The position numbers were made by a program, and so were the translations under genes. DNA of 15,952 nucleotides from Leptolyngbyaceae cyanobacterium SM1_3_5 (GTDB lineage Bacteria; Cyanobacteriota; Cyanobacteriia; Elainellales; Elainellaceae): contig JAAUTJ010000034.1 in assembly GCA_012031475.1 (NCBI GenBank), positions 1-15,952 of the forward strand, read 5' to 3'. Position 1 is the stretch's first letter; each line of letters begins with the position of its first letter. Shown piece by piece: positions 1-6,928 of this stretch. The notes beneath the pieces were generated by a model. It saw only the letters and a program-made list of their open reading frames with translations. It ran no database searches and was not told the origin of the DNA.

Positions 1-341
1 GATCGCGGTTGAGCTTGTCGCGCTTCGTGAACCAAGGCATTGATTTGGATCTGGGGTCTGAGGTTGCGGCCTTCGGCGATGCGGCGATCGCACAGCTCGT
101 CATGACCGACTAGCAGCGTGGCAGCGGTGCGGGCGGCGCGATCGCGAGTGGGAGCTAGAACCAGTAGCGAGGTGGCCGCAGATCCGACTCCGGCAAGCGC
201 AATGGTAGCGTTGCTGAGCAATAGGCTGGCGGCGATCGACAGGGCGGCAGACGTACCGCTCGCCAAGTAAACCAGTTGATTGAGATAGCCAAAGCGCGGC
301 AGAACCGCCTGAGTGTGAGACTGATGAGATTGGCGTTCCAT
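1..341 (-). CDS. Partial hypothetical membrane protein (runs off left edge)
   Basis: An open frame starts at the ATG at 341-339 and runs off the left edge, giving 113 codons. A GAGG stands 9 bases before the start, which supports this start over others. Residues about 20-57 are strongly hydrophobic and rich in Ala, Ser and Leu, enough for two short membrane spans. A basic, Arg-rich, probably cytoplasmic segment follows (TRDRAARTAA, then CDRRIAEGRN). It is the last visible gene of the minus-strand operon, 55 bases after the coiled-coil gene at 397-1050. I do not recognise the family. The two other membrane-spanning products in the same operon suggest it belongs to a membrane-bound assembly, but that is inference. 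Confidence 0.6.
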   Translation of the reverse strand, partial: MERQSHQSHTQAVLPRFGYLNQLVYLASGTSAALSIAASLLLSNATIALAGVGSAATSLLVLAPTRDRAARTAATLLVGHDELCDRRIAEGRNLRPQIQINALVHEARQAQPR

Positions 342-396
342 TGGTGCAACCCTCGTAGTGGTTTAAAGGCGAGGCGCTCATTGCCCCGCAAAGGCG

Positions 397-1050
397 TTAG
401 GCCGCAGGCAGTTCGATCGATTTCGCACGAGCAAGAGACTCTTGCGCTCTCGCTTTGAGGCCACCGATATCGTTGTTGAGAATGTTGATTTCCTCATTGA
501 TGCGCTGCTGAGTGAGGTTCGTTTTTTCGATCTCTCCACTCAGGCGAATATTGGCCTGCTGATTGAGTTGAACAGCGCGACCGAACTTGAGTTTTTCGGT
601 GTTGAGATCCACCACTGCGGTCGCTGCTGCCACCTGTTTGCGATCGGTCACGAGCGATTCGCGTAGGGCGACAAATCCGGCTCCCATCGCTTGCTGGAAG
701 CTGGTATGCGCTTTGAAGACGCTAGAGATGAACTTGTAGCCCACGTCGGCGACTTCTTGCGCCGCGATCAGCTCGTGATAATCCTCGATGCGGCGATCGG
801 CTTCATCCCGCTTCATCCGGGGCGCAGATGACGTGCCGGGATCGTAAATGTCGGTCGGCAGCAGAACGCTAGGATCGTGAACGGGAATCGACCAGGGCAG
901 CGCGATCGAAGCGCTGAACCCGCCCAGTTGAGCAGGCGTTAACTCCGGTGGATTGACCCGTTGAGAAGTCGTAGGCGCAGGTTGATTTGGAGTCAAGTTT
1001 GGCGTGTCGTTCGGATTTTGTTTGTCGATAATCGGATTCTTCCTTGGCAT
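397..1050 (-). CDS. Hypothetical coiled-coil protein
   Basis: 217 residues. The start ATG is preceded by TTGAGGAAAGACC, a good ribosome binding site. Residues 1-45 are rich in Pro, Asn and Thr and probably disordered. The middle (about 75-130) is mixed helix. Residues about 135-215 are a long polar helix with heptad-like spacing (for example LNTEKLKFGRAVQLNQQANI, then EIEKTNLTQQRINEEINILN), predicted to form a coiled coil. There is no signal peptide or membrane span. It lies 43 bases downstream of the membrane/coiled-coil gene at 1094-1587 on the same strand. Function unknown. A structural or scaffold role is inferred only from the coiled coil and the membrane-protein neighbours. Confidence 0.75.
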   Translation of the reverse strand: MPRKNPIIDKQNPNDTPNLTPNQPAPTTSQRVNPPELTPAQLGGFSASIALPWSIPVHDPSVLLPTDIYDPGTSSAPRMKRDEADRRIEDYHELIAAQEVADVGYKFISSVFKAHTSFQQAMGAGFVALRESLVTDRKQVAAATAVVDLNTEKLKFGRAVQLNQQANIRLSGEIEKTNLTQQRINEEINILNNDIGGLKARAQESLARAKSIELPAA

Positions 1051-1093
1051 GGTCTTTCCTCAAGAGGTCATAAGAACAACGCGATCGCGGCGC

Positions 1094-1587
1094 TTAGGCT
1101 GCCGACTGCACTGCGTCTTGGGGCAATTCTGAGGCCGGAGATGCGGCAGGTATCGGCGGCACTTGCGTGGCTGCGATCGCCGCATCAAGCTGGGCTTGCA
1201 GTTTGGCCTGTTCCCGCTCAGCAACATCGGCAAGCTGATTGAATTGCGCTTTGGCGTGATCGAGTTCGGTTTGCAGTTGCAGCGTGGTCTGGGTGAACTG
1301 GTCGCGATCGCGCTGAAATGTGTGTTCTGCGCCGTTAGGTCATGGATCGTGGCTCGGAGGGCATTGCGGCGATCGACATGGCGATAGTCCATCCGAAAAT
1401 AGGTGGCCGCACCCGCCGCACTGCCTGCACCGATCGCGATCGCCACACCTTTGATCACGGGTTTGGTTGCAGCCACCAGACCCAGAACAATGCCAACGAC
1501 AACACTCACAGCGGCAGTGGTAATAATCACGTCTTTAAGTTCGGAGTGTCCGAGCTTCGATTGTTCAGCGCGAGTTGAATCCGTCAT
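1094..1587 (-). CDS. Membrane protein with C-terminal coiled coil, frame disrupted
   Basis: The start ATG at 1587 overlaps the previous stop (ATGA) and has AGAGG upstream. The first 90 residues contain two hydrophobic stretches (about 20-40, VIITTAAVSVVVGIVLGL, and 46-64, VIKGVAIAIGAGSAAGAA), likely a membrane hairpin. Near 1318 the frame turns into Arg/Pro/Cys-rich nonsense. Shifting by one base at the TTT run (as if TTTT) gives FQRDRDQFTQTTLQLQTEL, a clear coiled coil, which ends in a Pro/Ala-rich tail and a TAA at 1094-1096. The joined product is about 164 residues. Uncorrected, the frame stops at 1060. I take the joined reading as real because both halves look like protein and the join falls in a homopolymer. 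Family unknown. Confidence 0.65.
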
Positions 1588-1787
1588 GATTTGAACCTCT
1601 TAGATTGGGATGAATGCAGTTGCGATCGCCGATAGCGAATCAGGGCGAGGCGCGTTTCACGCTGGGCGATCTGGGCTTCGATCGCCGTAATCTCACACCG
1701 CACGGCTTCGCGTTCGACCGTTTCCACTGTTTCGGCTAGCGCGATCGCGGCAAAGCTTAAGGTTTCGATGGGGGTGAAGCGTTCCAT
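1584..1787 (-). CDS. Short coiled-coil protein
   Basis: 67 residues, beginning MERFTPIETLSFAAIA. A longer frame reaches 1988, but its upstream part is the out-of-frame shadow of the helix-turn-helix gene and is rich in Arg/Ser/Thr, so I use the internal ATG. Residues 8-60 are one long helix with alternating Glu and Arg (ETVETVEREAVRCEITAIEA), predicted coiled coil, and the tail is basic (KRFKS). The stop overlaps the next start (ATGA at 1587-1584), so translation is probably coupled to the membrane protein that follows. The start codon lies inside the small frame 1757-1873, again suggesting coupling. No clear ribosome binding site of its own. Function unknown. Confidence 0.55.
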   Translation of the reverse strand: MERFTPIETLSFAAIALAETVETVEREAVRCEITAIEAQIAQRETRLALIRYRRSQLHSSQSKRFKS

Positions 1788-1873
1788 TGCGTGGCTTTGG
1801 GCAGTGAGAAAGTTGCGGGTTGGGATTGAACGATCGCCCACACGCCGATCAGCAGGGCGATCGCGCAGACCAT
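1757..1873 (-). CDS. Possible 38-residue membrane peptide
   Basis: The ATG at 1873-1871 overlaps the TAA stop of the preceding gene (TAATG), a usual arrangement for coupled translation. The product begins MVCAIALLIGVWAIVQSQP: a single hydrophobic span of about 15 residues, then a polar tail ending NASPPSKP. It overlaps the next gene (start 1787) by 31 bases in another frame. It fills an otherwise empty gap between two coupled genes, so I think it is translated, but its size means that conservation in relatives is the only strong test. Confidence 0.45.
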   Translation of the reverse strand: MVCAIALLIGVWAIVQSQPATFSLPKATQWNASPPSKP

Positions 1874-2760
1874 TACGCCGATTGCGACTGCGGCGTTTCG
1901 GCTGGCGGCTTTCCCACTGCACCGCGCCGGATGCGGTACTGCGTCTCGTGCAGCGTGTCTTCAAATTCAGCTTCCATTTCCGTTTCAAGGGCGGCGGCTT
2001 CGAGGCGCGTTTGGCGCAGCAGGCGTTGGCGTCGCAGGTCAGAGGTGCGATCCCACTGCTGCTGACTTTGATGCAGGCGATCGTAGCTTTGGCAAATTCG
2101 CCCCAACAGCTTGAGTTCTCGATCTTCGAGGTCTTTCAGTTCAGCTTCTTCTTCCTGCATGGCGTTGAGGAAACTGTGGCCTGTAGGCACGCGGGAACCA
2201 TTGGCAGTGCGATCGGCAGGTGGCAGGGCAAAGCGAGCCGGTTCGCCGCTTTGGTCTGGATCGTCTGTTGAGGCGGACTCTTGCGCTGGCAGGACATCCG
2301 GTTGAATCGCTGGAGCGGTGTTGGCATCAGCAGCCATGCGATCGGCAAATCGTTGATCTAAGCGTTGCGCCCACTGCTTGGCTGAACCTGCAAAGTAGCG
2401 ATCGCCCAACAGTTCGACGGCCAGCGGCGTATAGCGATCGTCACTCAGACGCAATTCATCGACGGTCAGCCAAGGGGCAAGCTTGAGCAAGTCGGCAAAC
2501 CACTTCTGAATCGATCGCTTGCTCACGCCGTAATGATCGGCGATCGCCTTGCAAAACTGGGGTTCGGTCGGCTTCCAATGCTCAATCTGCACGGCTTCAG
2601 TTTGTTCGCAGGCGTCCGCAGCATCGTTCGCTGCGTCGTTCGCAGGCTTCGTAGGCAGTGCCGGAACTTGGGCGTAGGCACGGTTCAACGCGGTGGCGTA
2701 ATCGATCGCAGGCGGTTCGCACTCAGCGTAAAACTCACCTGTTTCAAGGCTTCTGTCCAT
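1873..2760 (-). CDS. Helix-turn-helix protein with C-terminal coiled coil
   Basis: 295 residues. The start ATG has TAGGAG 9-10 bases upstream. Residues about 68-91 read as a helix-turn-helix (AIADHYGVSKRSIQKWF: helix, Gly turn, recognition helix). A second compact helical stretch follows (about 100-135), with a Pro/Ala/Asp-rich linker to about 198. Residues about 200-270 are highly charged and helical (MQEEEAELKDLEDRELKLLG and onwards), a probable coiled coil for dimerisation or partner binding. It is the first gene of the minus-strand operon, next to a promoter carrying palindromic operators, so it may regulate itself or act as a DNA-bound adaptor for the membrane/coiled-coil partners downstream. 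Family not recognised. Confidence 0.75.
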   Translation of the reverse strand: MDRSLETGEFYAECEPPAIDYATALNRAYAQVPALPTKPANDAANDAADACEQTEAVQIEHWKPTEPQFCKAIADHYGVSKRSIQKWFADLLKLAPWLTVDELRLSDDRYTPLAVELLGDRYFAGSAKQWAQRLDQRFADRMAADANTAPAIQPDVLPAQESASTDDPDQSGEPARFALPPADRTANGSRVPTGHSFLNAMQEEEAELKDLEDRELKLLGRICQSYDRLHQSQQQWDRTSDLRRQRLLRQTRLEAAALETEMEAEFEDTLHETQYRIRRGAVGKPPAETPQSQSA

Positions 2761-2837
2761 TTGGGGTAGCTCCTAAAATTGGTTAGTGGGCGATCAGAAA
2801 AATTCGCTGCGTCCAGTTTTTCGATCGCTTACGAATG

Positions 2838-2865
2838 ATGTTAGCATAGCTTCGGAAGCTGTCAA
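2838..2865 (-). promoter_or_regulatory. Sigma-70-type promoter of the minus-strand operon
   Basis: Read on the minus strand, a perfect -35 TTGACA (2865-2860) is followed after 16 bases by a -10-like TAACAT (2843-2838). This would give a leader of about 70 bases before the ATG at 2760. The 13-bp palindrome at 2848-2860 fills the spacer between the two boxes, so a protein bound there would block the polymerase. Confidence 0.55.
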
Positions 2866-2880
2866 ATAACTTCTGAAGCT
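2848..2880. promoter_or_regulatory. Twin palindromic operators in the divergent control region
   Basis: Two related 13-bp palindromes, AGCTTCGGAAGCT (2848-2860) and AACTTCTGAAGCT (2868-2880), have centres 20 bp apart, about two helical turns, so they face the same side of the DNA. The first sits inside the minus-strand promoter, the second just upstream of it and 26 bases before the ATG of the RHH gene. This is the usual geometry for cooperative binding of a dimeric repressor. The adjacent RHH protein is the likeliest ligand; the helix-turn-helix protein of the other operon is the alternative. Confidence 0.6.
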
Positions 2881-2905
2881 AATCTATTACTGACGAGGTG
2901 AGAGT

Positions 2906-3100
2906 ATGATTTCTGCATCTGGCTTTTTGCTGTCTGATGACATGGCTCCAACCAAAAAAGAGAAAGTAACCTTTACCTGCACGGCAGAAACCAAGCAGGC
3001 TCTAGAGGCATGGGCAGAACGAGAAGGCCGCACTGTTTCTAATTTGGTTGAACGCATTGTTCTGGCGGTTTTGGTAGAACAAACAGAGACAAGCAATTAA
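2906..3100 (+). CDS. Ribbon-helix-helix (CopG/Arc-like) DNA-binding protein
   Basis: 64 residues. A strong ribosome binding site (GAGGTGAG) lies just before the ATG at 2906. An ATG at 2941 (MAPTKKEK) would give the bare domain but lacks such a site. KVTFTCTAETKQALEAWAER fits the beta strand and first helix, and EGRTVSNLVERIVLAVL the turn and second helix of RHH proteins, which bind palindromic operators as dimers through the paired strands. Cyanobacterial RHH proteins with the 'EGRTxSNL' turn are common; that is recalled, not searched. It heads the plus-strand operon and lies next to the twin palindromes, so autoregulation is likely. A plasmid copy-control, partition or antitoxin role is possible but not shown. 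Confidence 0.75.
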   Translation: MISASGFLLSDDMAPTKKEKVTFTCTAETKQALEAWAEREGRTVSNLVERIVLAVLVEQTETSN

Positions 3101-3112
3101 GGGGCGATCGCC

Positions 3113-3624
3113 ATGACCACAGCACAACCCGATCGGCTCGATCGCATCGAGCGAATTCTTGAAAGCGTTGCGGCTAACCAGCAGCAAATGCAGGTGCAGC
3201 AGCAGCAAACCGATCAGCAAATTGCGGCGATTGCCAGCAGCAGCAACAAACTGAACAACAAATTACCGCCATTGCAGAACGGCAGCAGCAAACCGATCAA
3301 CAAATTGCGGCGATCGCCGAACGTCAACAGCAAACCCAGCGGCAAATTGACGAGCTAGGCCAGATTTTGCGCGAATCCATTCCTGACCTGACTCAAATGG
3401 TCGGCACGGTACTCATGAGTCTCGATGAGTTTTCGGCAGAGTTGCGATCGATCTTTTCCTCGGATGCAGCTAGCCGTGCCTCTGAACGCTTAGCCGAAAC
3501 GCGCATTCGGAACGAGTTTCGGACGGCCATGCTAGGGCTGCAAACCGAAACGCGCAACATCCTGCGAGAGCTAGCCGAACTCAGGCAGCAGCGGCAAAAC
3601 GGTAACAGCACAAGTCAAGAGTGA
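3113..3624 (+). CDS. Coiled-coil protein with Gln-rich 14-residue repeats, frame disrupted
   Basis: The start ATG lies 12 bases after the RHH stop, with AAGGGG upstream. The first 41 residues (MTTAQPDRLDRIERILESVA, then Gln-rich) look coiled. At 3233-3236 the frame shifts: as given, it becomes Asn/Ser/Lys-rich and stops at 3358. Adding one base after GCC gives tandem repeats of the type QQQTDQQIAAIAER, then RQIDELGQILRESIPDLTQM and a long helical C-terminus that ends at 3624. The joined product is about 170 residues, all helix. The join lies at the first repeat, where slippage is likely. It may be an oligomerising partner of the RHH protein. Family unknown. Confidence 0.65.
3200..3366 (+). 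repeat. Tandem 42-bp coding repeats
   Basis: Full units lie at 3241-3282, 3283-3324 and 3325-3366 (the last diverged), with a shorter unit at 3200-3235. Each encodes the 14-residue coiled-coil repeat QQQT(D/E)QQI(A/T)AIAER. The first unit lacks the bases for its final Glu-Arg, and this is where the reading frame breaks. Confidence 0.7.
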
Positions 3625-3656
3625 GGGCGAACACTACGTGGAGCGAAGCTAACGCC

Positions 3657-4241
3657 ATGACAGATTCCACCAAAGCCACTCGTGCGAGTGTTCAAATTGG
3701 CGCTCTGACCGCCGATGGGTTTATGTTGCCTGACGGGTCTTACCGGATGTCGCTCACTCAAGCCGCTGAATGCATCGGCCTGACCACGCGCAACGCCTCC
3801 GATTTTTTGCAATCCAAAGCCTTCAAAGCCTTAATGAGAGAAGGTTATACGGTTCCGATTTCTGAAATTGAGGCCGACGAAACGCAGCTACGTGGGGCAA
3901 GTCGCATTCGCGCACTCCCCCTCGAAGTTGTCCGGAAATACTGGCTCTGGCAAGTGTCGCGAGGCAACAAGCAGGCGATCGCGCTAGTCGATGCGCTCAT
4001 GGCCGAAACCATCGAACGCCGCTTCGATCGAGCGTTTGGCGTGACGCGATCAGAACAAGAACGCGACGAGCGATTGACGCAGCACATTCAGCAGCTAGAG
4101 CGTGATCTTGATCGACTGGGAGAGAACTTTGCGATCGACGACCTGATTCGACAGGAGCGCGACTACTTTGAACGCTTACTCAGAGAAAACGGTGTTGACC
4201 CCTGGCAAGCACCAGATACTCGCAGTGAATCAGTGGAATAA
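3657..4241 (+). CDS. Antirepressor-like cyanobacterial hypothetical protein
   Basis: 194 residues from the ATG at 3657 (MTDSTKATRAS). An in-frame GTG at 3621 overlaps the previous stop, so the protein could be 12 residues longer. GGAG stands 12 bases before the ATG. The N-terminal part (FMLPDGSYRMSLTQAAECIG, then RNASDFLQSKAFKALMREGY) resembles a short beta hairpin plus helices as in phage antirepressor/BRO-N-like DNA-binding domains. The conserved middle VVRKYWLWQVSRGNKQAIAL and ETIERRFDRAFGV are typical of a widespread cyanobacterial family as I recall it. The C-terminus is a charged coil (QQLERDLDRLGE). It follows the coiled-coil gene in the same operon. DNA-binding or regulatory function is inferred. 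Confidence 0.65.
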   Translation: MTDSTKATRASVQIGALTADGFMLPDGSYRMSLTQAAECIGLTTRNASDFLQSKAFKALMREGYTVPISEIEADETQLRGASRIRALPLEVVRKYWLWQVSRGNKQAIALVDALMAETIERRFDRAFGVTRSEQERDERLTQHIQQLERDLDRLGENFAIDDLIRQERDYFERLLRENGVDPWQAPDTRSESVE

Positions 4242-4243
4242 AT

Positions 4244-4454
4244 ATGACTAACGCTGTTGGGGTTGGGAAAATAATGACTTAGGAACGATCGACGCAAAAA
4301 GGCTCCAAATTCCATCAAAGCTTTACTGGAAGCAGATGATACGCCCGACACGATTGCAATTAGACCCAATCAAAGTAGCTTTGTGGTCAGCGCCGATTCA
4401 ATCCTTTTAGGAAATACGCTTGCATCTCAATGGATTACACTTCAGCACAGCTAA
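4244..4454 (+). CDS. Small hypothetical protein, frame disrupted
   Basis: An ATG two bases after the previous stop gives MTNAVGVGKIMT and a TAG at 4280. Removing one base there continues as NDRRKKAPNSIKALLEADDT, then PDTIAIRPNQSSFVVSADSI, and ends at a TAA at 4452-4454, about 69 residues in total. The second part looks like real protein and has no other stop. It would be the fourth gene of the operon starting at 2906. It could also be a decayed remnant. The bases between 4455 and 4576 hold nothing I can name. Confidence 0.4.
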
Positions 4455-4576
4455 AAACTTAAAACCATTGCTAGCAGAGACTCACACGGATTACACGCTT
4501 AAATTCTGTAGCGGTCGAACCTGGCAAGCACGATAAAAATAGGCCGATCTTCCACTTTTGAAATTTCCGGGTCATT

Positions 4577-5227
4577 ATGAACGTAGAGGTCAGCAGCAGA
4601 GTACAGACGATCGCCATGACATTAGCAGCCGTTCAACCAAAACTGACATTTGAGGAATACATTGACATCTGCGATCAGCGCGATGAGCGATACGAACTGG
4701 TGCACGGGAATCTAATCAAGATGACACCCCCAACCGTTCTGCACTACCGAATTGCCAAACTGCTAGAGCAGATGTTCGACCAGTTAATTGCAGCCGAGAT
4801 CGGGGCCGAAGCGTGGGAAACCTTTCGCGAAGCGGGGCAACGCACCGAGGATGACAGCTCGCGCCTGCCAGACCTGGCGATCGTCGCCAGAGACGAAGCC
4901 GACAAGTTGCTGCGACAAACAGCAGTGTTTCAAAGTCCTAGTCTGATCGTGGTCGAGATTGTCAGCCCTAGCTCTGCCACTGAAGACTATGATGCGAAAC
5001 TCAAGGAGTATCAAGTGCTGGGCATCAAAGAATATTGGATCGTCGATCCCGAAGGGCTAGGAGCCGCAAAGTACATCGGCTTTCCCAAAGCGCCGACCAT
5101 CACTGTTTATCGGCTGGAGGCAGGACAATATAAAGGGCAGCGGTTTCGAGGTCGCGATCGCATTGTCTCCCCGAAATTTGGCGTCCTTGAATTGACGGTT
5201 GAGCAAATTGTGCGAGGCAAGAAATAA
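4577..5227 (+). CDS. Uma2 family (DUF820) putative restriction endonuclease
   Basis: 216 residues, the usual length for this family. The PD-(D/E)XK-like core is visible: E40 in YELVHGNLIKM, D99 in RLPDLAIVARDE, E127 in VVEIVSPSSATEDYD, K141 in AKLKEY, and the family hallmark EYWIVDPE. Uma2 proteins are hugely expanded in cyanobacteria; they adopt a restriction-endonuclease fold and are thought to cleave DNA, but their biological role is unsettled. Start: the ATG at 4577 or the ATG at 4616 (MTLAAVQPKLTFEEY), which matches the common family N-terminus better; neither has a clear ribosome binding site. All key residues are present, so the protein is probably active. Confidence 0.92.
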   Translation: MNVEVSSRVQTIAMTLAAVQPKLTFEEYIDICDQRDERYELVHGNLIKMTPPTVLHYRIAKLLEQMFDQLIAAEIGAEAWETFREAGQRTEDDSSRLPDLAIVARDEADKLLRQTAVFQSPSLIVVEIVSPSSATEDYDAKLKEYQVLGIKEYWIVDPEGLGAAKYIGFPKAPTITVYRLEAGQYKGQRFRGRDRIVSPKFGVLELTVEQIVRGKK

Positions 5228-5307
5228 GTCAGCACTCCCCAACTCAAGTTAAAAATCTGGAAACTGAAGGACACCCTAGATACAGTCGTACCACTTACTA
5301 TTAAGCA

Positions 5308-6127
5308 ATGGGATACACACTGCACAAACCCACGCAATCGTCATCGGGAGACCCCAATTCCCGATCGGCTGCTGTGCGCCCCCCCAGCCGATAGTCAAGC
5401 CGATCACTTTTCTGCCTACCTCCGCAATCGAGAGGAGTTAAAGCGGTTAGAGAAAGAAGATAAGTGGTTGACGGGACTGTACACCGCTGCTGGCAGCGCA
5501 ATTACGGCCAGCATCTTCATTCCAGAGCCGCTAACGCGGATGGGGAGCTTGTTGGTTGGAACCGTTGGCGGAAAAACAGTTCTGCAACGCATTGAGAAAG
5601 TCAACAGCATCCGCAGAACTGGTCATGCCTTGAATGAAGCGTTCAAGGAACGAGGGCTGCAAATCTCTGTGGATTTGCCTGTTCCAGATCACGGCAGGCT
5701 AGATCTGCTCTTAAAGTTTCCACTGCCTCCGAAAAAAGCGATGTTTGCCGTCGCGATGCGATCGCAAGGCAAGGCAAAAGTTTTTTATAACGAAGCAAAA
5801 GGAGCGCTTTACATTCGGCGCGGAGAAGCTGGGCTAAAGCGCTGGAATCCTGATCACATTGAGCGGTTGGGAATGCAAGGGTTTTGGCTGCGACAAAATC
5901 GCCAAGAAGAATTGTTTGGCACGTCCCGCAACGATCGCAATCGCCCGATTGTGAAACTGCTCGTACTGACGGGTCAAACAACGCTGGGGAAGCATTCAGA
6001 CAATTTGTATACCCAAGTTGGGGATCAAAGAGTGCTGCTGCTCCGCAGACAATCAAGTGTATACATCATGGAGGAAAATCAACTGCTGCCATTCCTACAG
6101 GCTTGGTTAGCCCCGTCCGAACAGTAA
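5308..6127 (+). CDS. Unknown protein with hydrophobic hairpin, frame disrupted near N-terminus
   Basis: The safe part is 5468-6127. The same frame stays open back to the TAA at 5225 but has no ATG or GTG there. An ATG at 5308 opens another frame (MGYTLHKPTQSSSGDPNS) that meets this one at a run of seven C (5379-5385). With six C the product is one chain of about 272 residues: polar N-terminus, charged helix (YLRNREELKRLEKED), hydrophobic hairpin (GLYTAAGSAITASIFI, then RMGSLLVGTVGG), and a mixed domain containing GRLDLLLKFP, MFAVAMRSQGKAKVFYN and RRGEAGLKRWNPDHIERLGM. The order Asp, strand, strand and Lys recalls nuclease-fold proteins, but no clear active site is visible. It lies 80 bases after the Uma2 gene on the same strand. 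Function not known. Confidence 0.6.
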
Positions 6128-6151
6128 CAACACGGATTGAAGACTCAATAC

Positions 6152-6216
6152 CTCTCGTCTGCGAAATGCGACAGAGGGCTTGAGCAAAGCAAACCAGGAA
6201 CCAGACGAGAGTTTTT
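6152..6216 (+). ncRNA. Possible structured RNA or long-loop terminator
   Basis: A perfect 10-bp stem (CTCTCGTCTG at 6152-6161 with CAGACGAGAG at 6202-6211) encloses a 40-base loop and is followed at once by five T. The loop holds a small hairpin GCTT-GAGCA-AAGC. It begins 24 bases after the stop at 6127, so it could be that gene's terminator. The loop is long for a simple terminator, which leaves room for a small RNA or an antisense/leader element of the replication operon. I cannot match it to a known RNA family. Confidence 0.45.
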
Positions 6217-6403
6217 GCCGACTTCTTCAATGTTCCTATCGTAAGTGTATGCTATCAAATTGCTCGTGCCATCAGCCAAATGTGCCAATTTATCTACAAT
6301 TCCATAGATAGATTCGTCCGCTAGCTCGATCGATTGCGAGAGTCACACTTCCGCTAAGAGCATTGATGCGTCTGAGTTCCGCACACCAGGAACTCCGAAG
6401 AAG

Positions 6404-6928
6404 ATGCATCAGCTATCAATCTTTTCTGCGGGAAATTTGCCCGCACCGCCTGCGGGATCGACGCAGATCGAATTCGCTCCCGCCCGATCAGATCAAAACG
6501 CCACCCAGCCTGACTGCTCTGCAAGCGCTGCACCCTCATTCATCCCAGTGCCGCTGCAACCGCAACCGATCGAGCAGTCACCTGAACACCAGCCCACCCG
6601 ATCGCTTGCACCCACGACTCCGGCTCAAGCCAAAGCGATCGCCCCAACTGCGGCTCCTGATTTTGACCTGATCAAGAACTGCCGCTTGTCTGGTGCGCTG
6701 ATTAAACACAGTAGGCTGGATCATTCACTTTGCTCCGGCGATTGTGGCTGGGTTGTCGATCTCATCTGGCTTGCTCAGCATCACCGTCAGCGGGACTGCG
6801 CCAGCGTTGCACGATCGAACCAGCCGGAGGAGGCTACAACCCATCACGAAACCAGTGCAGGTGAAACGCTCGATCTCTTCATCGCCCGACTCGACCGCAA
6901 TGCCTCTGAAGCCGGAGGTGCAGCGTGA
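6404..6928 (+). CDS. Hypothetical protein upstream of and overlapping the replication gene
   Basis: 174 residues. AGGAA and GAAGAAG lie before the ATG. Residues about 12-85 are rich in Pro, Ala, Gln and Thr and look disordered. The C-terminal half (from DFDLIKNCRLSGALIKHSRL) is more ordered, with three Cys (C-S-G-D-C and a later C) and His residues that might hold a metal. Its TGA stop (6926-6928) overlaps the GTG start of the replication gene, and its last codons contain that gene's ribosome binding site (GGAGGTGC), so the two are translationally coupled. A role as accessory or regulator of replication is inferred from position only. Confidence 0.65.
   Translation: MHQLSIFSAGNLPAPPAGSTQIEFAPARSDQNATQPDCSASAAPSFIPVPLQPQPIEQSPEHQPTRSLAPTTPAQAKAIAPTAAPDFDLIKNCRLSGALIKHSRLDHSLCSGDCGWVVDLIWLAQHHRQRDCASVARSNQPEEATTHHETSAGETLDLFIARLDRNASEAGGAA

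Noticed and set aside
100..391. Two minus-strand frames at 100-381 and 155-391
   Set aside because: They overlap the partial membrane-protein frame (1-341), which has the better start and protein-like composition; these two are Ser/Arg/Pro/Cys-rich shadows.
6287..6306. Inverted repeat TATCTA/TAGATA with 8-base spacer before the replication operon
   Set aside because: Only 6 bp in an AT-rich stretch; could occur by chance. It may mark part of an origin but nothing else supports this.
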